Positions 1-6,379 of a stretch of DNA of 8,424 nt are shown piece by piece. Origin of the DNA: CAZDXV01 sp964648705 (GTDB lineage: Bacteria; Patescibacteriota; Minisyncoccia; Minisyncoccales; GWA2-38-27). Under the pieces are notes generated by a model. That model ran no database searches. It saw only the letters and a list, made by a program, of their open reading frames with translations, and was not told where the DNA came from. A program made the position numbers and the translations under genes. The DNA lies in NCBI GenBank assembly GCA_964648705.1, contig CAZYOI010000028.1, forward strand, positions 1-8,424. Reading direction: 5' to 3'. How positions within the stretch are numbered: position 1 is the first letter of the stretch; every line of letters starts with the position of its first letter.

Positions 1-455
1 TATCTTTCTTCAACGTCCTTCAAACCGTGCCACTTTTCAGGCAGAGGAAGAAGAGACTTGGCCAGCATCTTGTAGTCTGAAACTAAAAGAGTTTTCTCTC
101 CTTTTTTGGTTTTCATTAAAGTTCCCTTGGCTTCGATAAAGTCTCCGATGTCAAAATTCTCCAAAAAGAAGCTGTATCCTTTCTCCCCTATTCTGTTTTC
201 TCTGAACATAAGCTGGATATTTCCTTTTCCGTCTTTCAGATTGGAAAAAGTAAGGCCTCCGTGTTGTCTCAAAGAAACTATCCTTCCCGCTAGAACTATC
301 TCTTTTTCCGACTTGGACAGCTTATTAAAACCATCAAGAGCTTCCTCTGCATTATGAGTCCTTTTTGTCTCCGAGGGATAAACAGAAAGGCCTGCAGCTT
401 CAATAGCTCTTGCCTTTTTTATCCTGTTTTTTCTTATCTGGTCTATTGTAGCCAT
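1..455 (-). CDS. lysS: Lysyl-tRNA synthetase, class II, N-terminal part (runs off left edge)
   Basis: Charges tRNA-Lys with lysine in the cytoplasm. Only the first 151 codons are in the window. What is visible is the N-terminal helix followed by the OB-fold anticodon-binding domain. The class II landmarks are YPSETKRTH (26-34), the strand GRIVSLRQHGGLTFSNLKDG (57-76), FDIGDFIEAKG (101-111), and the LysRS signature LPLPEKWHGLKD (136-147), which leads into the catalytic domain beyond the edge. AspRS and AsnRS share the fold, but the KWHGLKD signature points to LysRS. The ATG at 455 is the natural start. No good Shine-Dalgarno precedes it, and a -10-like TAAAAT ends only 9 nt upstream, so the mRNA may be almost leaderless. 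The gene is divergent from the 211-aa gene. Identification is firm; the catalytic residues cannot be checked here. Confidence 0.95.
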   Translation of the reverse strand, partial: MATIDQIRKNRIKKARAIEAAGLSVYPSETKRTHNAEEALDGFNKLSKSEKEIVLAGRIVSLRQHGGLTFSNLKDGKGNIQLMFRENRIGEKGYSFFLENFDIGDFIEAKGTLMKTKKGEKTLLVSDYKMLAKSLLPLPEKWHGLKDVEER

Positions 456-464
456 GATTTCTCT

Positions 465-493
465 ATTTTATCTTATTTTCTTTTAAAAAACAA
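465..493 (-). promoter_or_regulatory. Putative lysS promoter, nearly leaderless
   Basis: On the minus strand a -35-like TTGTTT (488-493) and a -10-like TAAAAT (465-470) are separated by exactly 17 nt. Transcription would start near 457-459, leaving only about 2-4 nt before the ATG at 455. The -35 matches consensus only in TTG, so the -10 carries most of the support. The region is AT-rich and chance matches are possible. Confidence 0.5.
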
Positions 494-500
494 TAACTGG

Positions 501-529
501 TTGACAAAAAAGATAATATATGATACAAT
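501..529 (+). promoter_or_regulatory. Strong housekeeping-sigma promoter for the 211-aa gene
   Basis: A perfect -35 TTGACA (501-506) is followed after 17 nt by TACAAT (524-529), which is preceded by TGA, giving an extended -10 (TGn). Predicted transcription start is about 535-537, giving a 5' leader of about 53 nt. It is the best promoter in the window. It lies back to back with the lysS promoter, the two -35 boxes being 7 nt apart. Confidence 0.85.
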
Positions 530-576
530 GTTAGCATAGTAAGCAGTTTTACAATCACAAAGGTGCAGTTCAAGAA

Positions 577-583
577 AAGGAGG
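577..583 (+). promoter_or_regulatory. Shine-Dalgarno site AAGGAGG
   Basis: AAGGAGG lies 5 nt before the ATG at 589. It is a full match to the anti-Shine-Dalgarno core and fixes the start of the 211-aa gene. With the promoter upstream it suggests high expression. Confidence 0.9.
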
Positions 584-588
584 AAGTC

Positions 589-1224
589 ATGGATAAGAGA
601 AAGGTGATTATAGTTGTTGGAGTCGTGGTGCTCCTCACGGTCAGCATCACTTATTCTATTATGAGTGATGCGGAGCCGGAGCCCACCCAGAACCAGAAGG
701 CGAAAATCCAGGGAGAGATGAGAGTGGAAAAATTCACTACCTCTCCCCAGGAGGCGGAAGTCGAAGTTCCCGTCCCTCAAAGGACGGAGCTCGAAGATGG
801 GACAACGCTGGTGGTTCCCAAAGGGACCAAGGCGAGAACAACCGTTCCCGTAAGGGTGGAAAAGGAAGCAAAAAAGCCTGATCCCCCGAAGGAACGAGCC
901 GCTCCCGCTAATCGCCAGCCCCACCAAGAGAGAGAGGCCTCCGTTTCCCGAACAACCAACAACGTGTTGGTGTACCACAACCACCAGAACAAGGTGATTG
1001 TGGTACAAAGACAGGAAAGCGGTCTCTCCCAGCCCGCTCTGCAAAGAGTGCGCTATCAAGGCAGGAGTCCAGGACAGGCCCTGGACGAATACTTTGACGG
1101 GGCTTGGAGCAACGGGTGCCAACCCCGCCGTTCCTACCGCAGTCGAAGCTGGGGCCGAGGAAGCTGGGGTCAGAGAGATTCAGGCGAAGCCCTGGATGAC
1201 TTCTTCGACGACGGAGGCTGGTAA
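589..1224 (+). CDS. Unrecognised membrane-anchored protein with duplicated acidic C-terminal motif, 211 aa
   Basis: I do not recognise the family. The start is set by a perfect Shine-Dalgarno. Residues 1-5 (MDKRK) are basic and 6-24 form one hydrophobic segment ending in TYSIMSD with no obvious lipobox, so an N-terminal anchor with the rest outside is likely. Residues 28-120 are Pro/Glu/Lys/Arg-rich and probably disordered, interrupted by a possible strand region LEDGTTLVVPKGTKARTTV (68-86). Residues 122-141 (TTNNVLVYHNHQNKVIVVQR) look like a beta hairpin. The C-terminal part holds two copies of a motif, GQALDEYFDGAW (162-173) and GEALDDFFDDGGW (199-211), flanking an Arg/Ser/Trp-rich stretch (179-196). 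One Cys is at 177. Base composition is clearly richer in GC than the neighbours (35 of 60 in 661-720, against 21 of 60 in murD at 5701-5760). It has its own promoter and terminator. The coding call is strong; function is unknown. Confidence 0.85.
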   Translation: MDKRKVIIVVGVVVLLTVSITYSIMSDAEPEPTQNQKAKIQGEMRVEKFTTSPQEAEVEVPVPQRTELEDGTTLVVPKGTKARTTVPVRVEKEAKKPDPPKERAAPANRQPHQEREASVSRTTNNVLVYHNHQNKVIVVQRQESGLSQPALQRVRYQGRSPGQALDEYFDGAWSNGCQPRRSYRSRSWGRGSWGQRDSGEALDDFFDDGGW

Positions 1225-1231
1225 AGCCTCC
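1213..1231 (+). other. Perfect hairpin with the stop codon in its loop
   Basis: GGAGGCT (1213-1219) pairs perfectly with AGCCTCC (1225-1231). The 5-nt loop GGTAA contains the TAA stop of the 211-aa gene. No U-tract follows, so it is not itself an intrinsic terminator; the true terminator starts 15 nt downstream. Confidence 0.6.
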
Positions 1232-1245
1232 ATCTGCACCAATTA

Positions 1246-1281
1246 GGCGCGGTTTGGAAAACCAAATCGCGCCCTTTTTTT
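1246..1281 (+). terminator. Strong intrinsic terminator of the 211-aa gene
   Basis: A 12-bp stem (1246-1257 with 1262-1273, one G-U pair) carries an AAAA loop and is followed by C and seven T (1275-1281). The T-tract runs into the stop codon of the convergent capA-like gene (TAA complement at 1280-1282). On the minus strand no T-tract follows, so it acts mainly on plus-strand transcripts. Confidence 0.92.
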
Positions 1282-2242
1282 ACTTAAAATACGGCTGATA
1301 GAAATCAGATATCCCGATCTTTCTTGAATTAACTTCCTTAATCTCCTTTCCTTTAATTATCACTTCAAGCAGAAGGCCTTCCATTGTTTCTTCTGAAAAG
1401 CTCTGGTCGAAAACAAAGTTTCCCAAGCTATAGGCTATCCATCCGTTCTTGTATTCCTCAACAGGCTGTATTACATGAGGATGATGGCCTATGATAAGAT
1501 CTGCCCCGCTATCTACAATCTCTTTAAAAAGAGAGCTTTTGGAAGATTCCGGCTCTCTGGCATACTCTTTGCCAGAATGAAAGGAAACCGCCAGAATATC
1601 TACTTTTTCTTTAGCTTCTCTTGTAATCTCCAGAGGAGCTTCTTCTGTCCAGGCAATACCTGCGCTCTCTTCTCCCGCTTTCCAGTATTTTGTGCCCAAA
1701 TCGGTAAAAGCCAAAAAGCCGACCTTCAAGCCTTTCACCTCTTTTATCTTTAAAGAAAATGCTTCCTCTCTATTCCCTGCTCCGACATAATCAATACCGG
1801 CTTTCTTCAACCTTTCCATACAATCTTCTAAAGCTTCGCCGGTATAGTCTAAAGCGTGGTTGTGAGCCAAAGAAACAACATCAAAGCCCGCATATTCCAA
1901 AGCTTTAACAGCTTCAGGATCCGCCCTGAAAGAGTATTCGCTTCCTACGTTCTTTCCTTTGTCTGAGATAACGCTTTCCAGATTTCCGAATAGAAGGTCT
2001 GCCTTTTTTAATTTATCTGCTATCTTAGAAAATACAAACTTAAAATCTCCCCCGCCTTCTCTTTTAACTTTAAGCTCCACTCCCCTGTCTAACATTATAT
2101 CTCCTACAAAAAAGAGAGTTTTTTCTTTTTCTATCTTAAAAGGCGGATTTTCTTTTTCTATAACAAAACCTCTTGGAGGCAGAAAATGCAAAACAAAAAA
2201 GCCCAGGATTAAAACTACAGTTAATACTAGAATATATCTCAT
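1280..2242 (-). CDS. CapA-family protein (PGA_cap domain, metallophosphoesterase-like), membrane-anchored
   Basis: 320 aa. Residues 3-20 are a hydrophobic segment after MR, so this is a signal anchor with the domain outside. The PGA_cap domain follows: VGDIMLDRGVE (46-56), LLFGNLESVIS (83-93), VSLAHNHALDYTG (123-135), AVSFHSGKEY (218-227), IGHHPHVIQP (251-260) and IAYSLGNFVFDQ (269-280). The Asp/Asn/His residues in these blocks are the expected metal-binding set of this calcineurin-like fold. The family is named after CapA of poly-gamma-glutamate capsule synthesis, but no capB or capC is seen here, so a capsule role is unproven; an envelope phosphoesterase or hydrolase role is equally possible. 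The ATG at 2242 has no Shine-Dalgarno, and a -10-like box lies 5 nt upstream. The gene follows the terminator of the mur/fts operon and is probably its own unit, convergent with the 211-aa gene. Confidence 0.9.
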   Translation of the reverse strand: MRYILVLTVVLILGFFVLHFLPPRGFVIEKENPPFKIEKEKTLFFVGDIMLDRGVELKVKREGGGDFKFVFSKIADKLKKADLLFGNLESVISDKGKNVGSEYSFRADPEAVKALEYAGFDVVSLAHNHALDYTGEALEDCMERLKKAGIDYVGAGNREEAFSLKIKEVKGLKVGFLAFTDLGTKYWKAGEESAGIAWTEEAPLEITREAKEKVDILAVSFHSGKEYAREPESSKSSLFKEIVDSGADLIIGHHPHVIQPVEEYKNGWIAYSLGNFVFDQSFSEETMEGLLLEVIIKGKEIKEVNSRKIGISDFYQPYFK

Positions 2243-2247
2243 ATTTT

Positions 2248-2276
2248 ATCTTACATTGAAATAAAAGCCTGTCCAA
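2248..2276 (-). promoter_or_regulatory. Possible leaderless promoter of the capA-like gene
   Basis: Minus-strand TAAGAT (2248-2253, 4 of 6 to TATAAT) lies 5 nt before the ATG. TTGGAC (2271-2276, 3 of 6) lies 17 nt further up, inside the hairpin of the upstream terminator. The gene needs a promoter here because a terminator separates it from the operon, but the match is weak. Transcription from it would begin at about the start codon. Confidence 0.35.
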
Positions 2277-2290
2277 ATTGGAGGACAGGC
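2259..2290 (-). terminator. Terminator after the 148-aa repeat-protein gene
   Basis: Read on the minus strand, GCCTGTCC and GGACAGGC (2267-2274 with 2283-2290) form a perfect 8-bp stem with an 8-nt loop, followed by TTTTATTT (2259-2266). It begins 7 nt after the stop codon at 2298-2300. It likely ends the murI-murD-ftsW-murG transcript. The plus-strand reading is followed by CTTCTTTTATTTT and would be weaker. Confidence 0.85.
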
Positions 2291-2297
2291 GCTTCTT

Positions 2298-2744
2298 TTA
2301 TTTTCTCAACATCTCTAAAATGATTTGTCGAGCTTCTTCTCTCTTTGATCGATGCCTCTTGACTTCTTTTGCCATTTCGGGAAAGTATTTTTCAATTACG
2401 CGCAAATCATCTAGATTAGGGTTGCTTGCCATCAAAAAAGAAACTGCTTCTTTCTTATGGGCGAAAAAGGCCATAACATGCCTGAGATCGGAATGATTAA
2501 CAAGTCCGGCTTTGGCCTTCTGGCAGAAAAGCCTCCATGACCTTTTAGTAAAAACCGAATTTCGAGAATAATCCATAATACGGAGAAGATCTTCTGCTGT
2601 CGGCCTCTGAACAAGCAACTCGCTCCACGCTTTCTCTGCTAAATCAGGAATTGAAATAATAATGCGGCAAAGATCGTCATTCGTCGGGGAGGTTAACAGA
2701 AGTCTCTCCCACAGCTCATCCAAGCTCTTTTCTGTCTGAGCCAT
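2298..2744 (-). CDS. Helical-repeat protein of unknown function, 148 aa
   Basis: No named family recognised. I chose the ATG at 2744 because AAGGAG stands 6 nt before it; the longer frame would begin with TTG at 2792 without a comparable site. Numbered from this ATG, the protein is four tandem units of 28-31 residues starting at W12, W40, W70 and V101. Each follows roughly W-x-x-L-L-x-x-x-P-T-x-D-D-L-R-x-I, then a helix ending in K-A, for example LLLTSPTNDDLCRII and LLVQRPTAEDLLRIM. The last unit contains SNPNLDDLRVIEKYFPEMA. The tail (about 129-148) is very basic (KRHRSKREEARQ). This suggests a cytoplasmic alpha-solenoid (HEAT or TPR-like) adaptor that binds a partner protein. It is the last gene of the murI-murD-ftsW-murG run, 61 nt after murG, perhaps with an internal promoter. 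A link to cell-wall synthesis or division is inferred from position only. Confidence 0.82.
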   Translation of the reverse strand: MAQTEKSLDELWERLLLTSPTNDDLCRIIISIPDLAEKAWSELLVQRPTAEDLLRIMDYSRNSVFTKRSWRLFCQKAKAGLVNHSDLRHVMAFFAHKKEAVSFLMASNPNLDDLRVIEKYFPEMAKEVKRHRSKREEARQIILEMLRK

Positions 2745-2750
2745 CGTTAT

Positions 2751-2756
2751 CTCCTT
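2751..2756 (-). promoter_or_regulatory. Shine-Dalgarno AAGGAG that decides the start of the 148-aa gene
   Basis: Minus-strand AAGGAG lies 6 nt before the ATG at 2744. It supports this start over the upstream in-frame TTG at 2792. Confidence 0.85.
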
Positions 2757-2774
2757 TTCTAAAGAACCAACTTC

Positions 2775-2802
2775 TTTATACCTTATTTCCAAAATAAAGC
2801 AA
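2775..2802 (-). promoter_or_regulatory. Possible internal promoter between murG and the 148-aa gene
   Basis: Minus-strand TTGCTT (2797-2802) and TATAAA (2775-2780) are 16 nt apart. The -10-like box is good and the -35 poor. It would give a leader of about 20-25 nt carrying the strong Shine-Dalgarno. No terminator separates murG from this gene, so read-through is also expected. Confidence 0.35.
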
Positions 2803-2805
2803 CGG

Positions 2806-3927
2806 CTATTGAGTCAGATAACTCACTAGATACTCGGCTATTATCAGGGCGGCGTCAGGTTTGGCTTTCTCTCTGGCTTTCTTTGACATTTCCTCCAGCT
2901 TCTCTTTTGAGGAAAAGAGGGTCTTTATCCTCTCCAAAAGAAAGTGGGGAGTGAAATTCTCCTCTTCCATAACTACGGCAGCTCCCTGTTCTGCGAAAGC
3001 ATAGGCGTTTCTTACCTGGTGGTTCTGGGCGGACCCCTCAAGAGGAACCAGAATGCTCGGTTTTCCCAGAGCAGCTAGTTCGAAAATCGTTCCCGCTCCT
3101 GCCCTGGATATGACAAAATCTGAGGACTGGTAGGCGCAGGCCAGCTCTCTTTCGCTTAAAAAAGAAAAGGGATGATAGTATTTTCTAAGATTTTCTTTTA
3201 CCACTGCCTCTGCTTCAGCTTCAACCTGATCAAGATTGTTGTCCCCTGTTTGATGTATCACTTCAAAATCCCCTAAAAGATCAGAAAGAACAACCAAGAT
3301 CTTGTCGTTTATTCTCTGGGCACCCTGAGATCCTCCCAGAACCAAAATGACGGGTTTCTCCCCTGTCAGCTGAAAAACCCTTTTGGCTGTATCCCGGCCG
3401 CATTTCTCCAAAAGATCCTTTCTGACGGGATTTCCCACAGAAAGCATTTTTTCTGCAGGGAAATCGCCCGTCTCCTCCGCAGGAAAAGCCGTAAATATCT
3501 CCAAAGAAAGCCTGCCTGCTATCCTGTTGGCCAGACCCGGAGCCACGTCTGACTCGTGGAGAAAAACGGGAGTAAAGAGAATCTTGCCTGTCAGGACTAC
3601 GGGAATGGAGCCGTATCCCCCTTTGCTGAAGATTAAATCGGGAGAAATGATAAAAATATGGAAAAAGGACTGGAGGAGGCCGATAGGAAGCTTGAATAAA
3701 ATATCGACTATGTTTTTAAAAGAAAAATACCTTCTTATCTTCCCCGCAAAGACAGTTTTTATCTCAACGCCCTCTTTGGAAAGAAGGTTCAAGGCAAAAT
3801 CATCCTTGGGGCCGATATAGTAAAAATCAATATTCTTTTCTGAATGATTCTTTTTAATCTCTCTGACCACAGAAACCAAGGGAATAATGTGTCCTGCGGT
3901 TCCCCCGCCTGTTAGAACAATCTTCAT
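2806..3927 (-). CDS. murG: UDP-GlcNAc : undecaprenyl-PP-MurNAc-pentapeptide GlcNAc transferase
   Basis: Transfers GlcNAc from UDP-GlcNAc to lipid I, making lipid II on the inner face of the membrane. At 373 aa it has normal family length. N-domain: GGGTAGHIIP (7-16, with the conserved His13), KGGYGSIPV (102-110), HESDVAPGLANR (124-135) and GNPVR (165-169). C-domain (GT28 type): LGGSQGAQRIN (197-207), HQTG (225-228) and the UDP-GlcNAc site SRAGAGTIFELAALGKPSIL (274-293), continuing to LEGSAQNHQ (296-304). All key blocks are intact. FLHESD has Ser where many homologues have Gln or Asn, a mild change. The ATG at 3927 is preceded by AAGG at short spacing. The gene starts 14 nt after the ftsW stop, so co-transcription is near certain. 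The product uses lipid I and supplies FtsW. Confidence 0.97.
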   Translation of the reverse strand: MKIVLTGGGTAGHIIPLVSVVREIKKNHSEKNIDFYYIGPKDDFALNLLSKEGVEIKTVFAGKIRRYFSFKNIVDILFKLPIGLLQSFFHIFIISPDLIFSKGGYGSIPVVLTGKILFTPVFLHESDVAPGLANRIAGRLSLEIFTAFPAEETGDFPAEKMLSVGNPVRKDLLEKCGRDTAKRVFQLTGEKPVILVLGGSQGAQRINDKILVVLSDLLGDFEVIHQTGDNNLDQVEAEAEAVVKENLRKYYHPFSFLSERELACAYQSSDFVISRAGAGTIFELAALGKPSILVPLEGSAQNHQVRNAYAFAEQGAAVVMEEENFTPHFLLERIKTLFSSKEKLEEMSKKAREKAKPDAALIIAEYLVSYLTQ

Positions 3928-3941
3928 ATTACCTTATTCTA

Positions 3942-5048
3942 TCACTTTTTTCTGTTTTTAGAAATATTCAAAATAATCCCTATTCCTATCAGTTCTGAAA
4001 CGATATGAGACCCTCCGTAGCTTACAAAAGGAAGAGGAATGCCCGTCAAAGGAAAAACCCCTATCATAGCCCCTATATTAATAAAGGCCTGGACAGAAAT
4101 CCAGGAAATTACTCCCAGAACAAGAAGCTTTGAAAATTTATCCCCGGATGTTTTAGCTATCTTAAGGCCCTGCCATAAAAAAAGAAGAAAGAGAGCGATA
4201 AGAAAGAGAGAGCCAAAAAGCCCTGCTTCCTCGGCAAAGACGGCAAAAATGGAGTCTGACATAGGCTGAGGGAGATAGCCCAGCTTCTGTAAAGACATGC
4301 CCAGACCGACCCCGAAGAGGCCTCCCGACCCTACAGCTATTAAGGCCTGCTTTATCTGATAGCCCATTCCCATAGGATCCAGATTCGGATTTAGAAAAAC
4401 AAGAATTCTTCTCATTCTGTAAGGAACAAATTTGACGGCGAAAAACAAGCTTCCGGCTCCAAGAGAAAAAATCAAAATACTGTGCCAGAGAGGAGTCCCT
4501 GAAGCAAAATACATAAGCAAAGCTACAATAAAGATAACGCCCAAAGTGCTCAAATCCGACTGGAAAATCAAAAGAAGGGTCAGAAGGCCCAGGATTACTA
4601 AAAAAGGAATAAGGGTGAATTCTCCCTTTTTCTTCTCTCTTTTAGGTTTTGTTCTGGTTTCAAGCCATCCGGCAAGATAAATGACAAAAGCCAGTTTCAG
4701 AAATTCAGAAGGCTGGAAAGTAATAAAGCCCAGATTGATCCAGCGGGGAGCTCCCCCTGCTTTAACGCTTAACTGGGGGATAAAAACAAGAGCCATAAAA
4801 ACCAAAGAGAGAAAAACCAGGATAATGCTCTTTTTTCTGAAAAACTCCAAATTCATTCTGAAAGCTACAAAAGCAAAAACGCCTCCTGCTAAAAAGCCGT
4901 AAAAGAGCTGGTGGAAGAGATAGTGGGCGGGCTCTCCCGTTCTCTCCTGGGAAAGGACAGCTGAAACGCTGGCCAGAATGCCTATCCCCGTCAAAATCAG
5001 AAAGAGAACGGTTCCCAAAAAAAGACGGTCTATCTTTTTTTCCTTCAT
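3942..5048 (-). CDS. ftsW: SEDS-family lipid II polymerase FtsW
   Basis: Integral membrane glycosyltransferase that polymerises lipid II for septal wall, normally with a class B PBP. 368 aa, with about ten hydrophobic segments and a basic cytosolic loop (132-141). Family blocks: GGAPRWINLGFITFQPSEFL (98-117), QSDLST (163-168), NLDPMGMGYQIKQALIAVGS (222-241), GLGMSLQKLGYLPQPMSDS (248-266), FAEEAG (271-276) and IPLPFVSYGGSHIVSELIG (337-355). Asp224 in DPMGMGYQ corresponds to the proposed catalytic Asp of SEDS proteins. Two blocks depart from the usual pattern: QSDLST in place of QPDLGT, and YGGSHIVSELIG in place of YGGSS..SN. RodA is the main alternative; the position between murD and murG favours FtsW. 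The ATG overlaps the murD stop by ATGA. The TGA stop is followed at once by TAG. Confidence 0.93.
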   Translation of the reverse strand: MKEKKIDRLFLGTVLFLILTGIGILASVSAVLSQERTGEPAHYLFHQLFYGFLAGGVFAFVAFRMNLEFFRKKSIILVFLSLVFMALVFIPQLSVKAGGAPRWINLGFITFQPSEFLKLAFVIYLAGWLETRTKPKREKKKGEFTLIPFLVILGLLTLLLIFQSDLSTLGVIFIVALLMYFASGTPLWHSILIFSLGAGSLFFAVKFVPYRMRRILVFLNPNLDPMGMGYQIKQALIAVGSGGLFGVGLGMSLQKLGYLPQPMSDSIFAVFAEEAGLFGSLFLIALFLLFLWQGLKIAKTSGDKFSKLLVLGVISWISVQAFINIGAMIGVFPLTGIPLPFVSYGGSHIVSELIGIGIILNISKNRKK

Positions 5049-6379
5049 AAATTATCAACTTCTTTGTTAAACCTCTCTCCCCTGTCAAATTCGTTCTTAA
5101 AAAGATTAAAGCTTGATCCTCCGGGAGAAAGAAGAACAACGCCTCCTTTTAAAGAAGAGCTCTTTTTGACAGCTTCTCTCATATTCTCTGCCAAAAAGAT
5201 GTTCTTAAACCCTGCCAGTTCTTTTTTCAGTTTATCCGTTCCTGTTCCCGGAAGAAGAATGAGAGAGGAAACTTTCTCTTTTATCTTTTCGGCTAAATCT
5301 GAATAATCCAGCCCCTTGTCAACTCCCCCCGCTATTAAAATCAATCCCTCAGGAAAGGTATTGAGAGCTTCTATTACAGCTTGGGGCATAGTGGCTGTAG
5401 TATCGTTGTAGTATTTCTTGCCCTTTTTCTCCGCTATAAGCTGCCGGCGGAAGGGAATCCCTTCAAAGCTCTTTAAAACCTCTCTAATGTCTCCGGAATC
5501 TACTCCATATATTTTAGCTGCGGCAAGAGCGGCTAAAACATTAAGCAAGTTATGCTCCCCTTTAAGCTTAATATCCTTTAAAGAACAAATCTCTTTGTCT
5601 TTAAAGTATATTTTATCTCCCTTGAGAAAAGAGCCCTCGACAGGTTTTTCTTTTGAGAAATAATATATTTTAGAAAGGGCTTCCGAGGCAAAACTTCTCA
5701 CTCTTTTGTCATCGTAATTCAAGACCAAATTATCCTCCTTTTTCTGGTGCAAAAAGATCTCCTTTTTAGCTTTTATGTACCCCTTAAAGCCTCGGTGCCT
5801 TTTTAGGTGGTCTTTCAGAATGTTAAGGAAAAGAGCTGTTTTCGGACTTTTCCCTAAATCTTCAAGCTCAAAGCTGGAAAGCTCTAAAACGGCCATATTC
5901 CCCTCCTCAGACCTTAAAAGGAGCTCTAGGGGGGATACCCCTATATTCCCTCCTAAGAGCGTTTCGGGGTATTTTTTCCTTAAAAAAAGATACAAGAGAG
6001 ATGCCGCAGTGGACTTTCCTTTTGTTCCTGTTATTCCGATAATCTCCCCTTCAAACAAATCAAAAAAGATCTCAATGTCTGTCTTTACAGGAACATTGTT
6101 TTCTTCAGCTTTTTTTAAAAAAGGAGATTCTTTGGGAACATCCGGGTTTTTAATTACCAGGTCTGCCTTAATAAAGTCCTCCTCTCTGTGCTCTCCCAGA
6201 ACAAAGCCGATCTCCAGCCCTTCCAGCTTGTCCAGAGATTCTTTAAGCTCTTCTTTTTTCTTCAGGTCTGTAACCAAAACATCAGCTCCCATCTCATAAA
6301 AAAACTTAGCTGTTCCCACTCCCCCTCCGTGAAGACCAAGCCCCATTACAATTATTTTTTCCCCTTCAAAGCTATTCAT
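5045..6379 (-). CDS. murD: UDP-N-acetylmuramoyl-L-alanine : D-glutamate ligase
   Basis: ATP-dependent cytoplasmic ligase adding D-Glu to UDP-MurNAc-L-Ala. I place the start at the ATG at 6379 (444 aa) because it overlaps the murI stop as ATGA and puts the Rossmann motif at the usual place; the frame is open to a TTG at 6421 but that start lies inside murI. Domain 1: GLGLHGGGVG (13-22). Domain 2: P-loop GITGTKGKST (115-124), ELSSFELE (166-173), NILKDHLKRH (186-195) and GEHNLLNVLAA (274-284). Domain 3: NDTTATMP (325-332), AGGVDKGLDYSDL (350-362) and LLSPGGSSFNLFKNEFDRGE (416-435). NDTTAT stands where many homologues have NDSKAT, and SPGGSSFN where many have SPACASFD; both look like lineage variants. 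Lys122 of the P-loop is present. The gene overlaps both neighbours, so translation of murI, murD and ftsW is probably coupled. Confidence 0.96.
   Translation of the reverse strand: MNSFEGEKIIVMGLGLHGGGVGTAKFFYEMGADVLVTDLKKKEELKESLDKLEGLEIGFVLGEHREEDFIKADLVIKNPDVPKESPFLKKAEENNVPVKTDIEIFFDLFEGEIIGITGTKGKSTAASLLYLFLRKKYPETLLGGNIGVSPLELLLRSEEGNMAVLELSSFELEDLGKSPKTALFLNILKDHLKRHRGFKGYIKAKKEIFLHQKKEDNLVLNYDDKRVRSFASEALSKIYYFSKEKPVEGSFLKGDKIYFKDKEICSLKDIKLKGEHNLLNVLAALAAAKIYGVDSGDIREVLKSFEGIPFRRQLIAEKKGKKYYNDTTATMPQAVIEALNTFPEGLILIAGGVDKGLDYSDLAEKIKEKVSSLILLPGTGTDKLKKELAGFKNIFLAENMREAVKKSSSLKGGVVLLSPGGSSFNLFKNEFDRGERFNKEVDNL

Noticed and set aside
463..1122. Long minus-strand open frame (219 codons) opposite the 211-aa gene
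   Set aside because: It lies across the strong plus-strand gene in GC-richer DNA, has His/Leu/Phe-rich low-quality composition and no ribosome site. The plus-strand gene has promoter, SD and terminator.
2745..2792. TTG at 2792 as the start of the repeat protein
   Set aside because: The first 16 codons would contain the AAGGAG site that serves the ATG at 2744, and they add nothing to the repeat pattern.
5775..6299. Plus-strand 174-codon open frame inside murD
   Set aside because: Ser/Lys/Phe-rich antisense shadow of a conserved gene with no SD or promoter.
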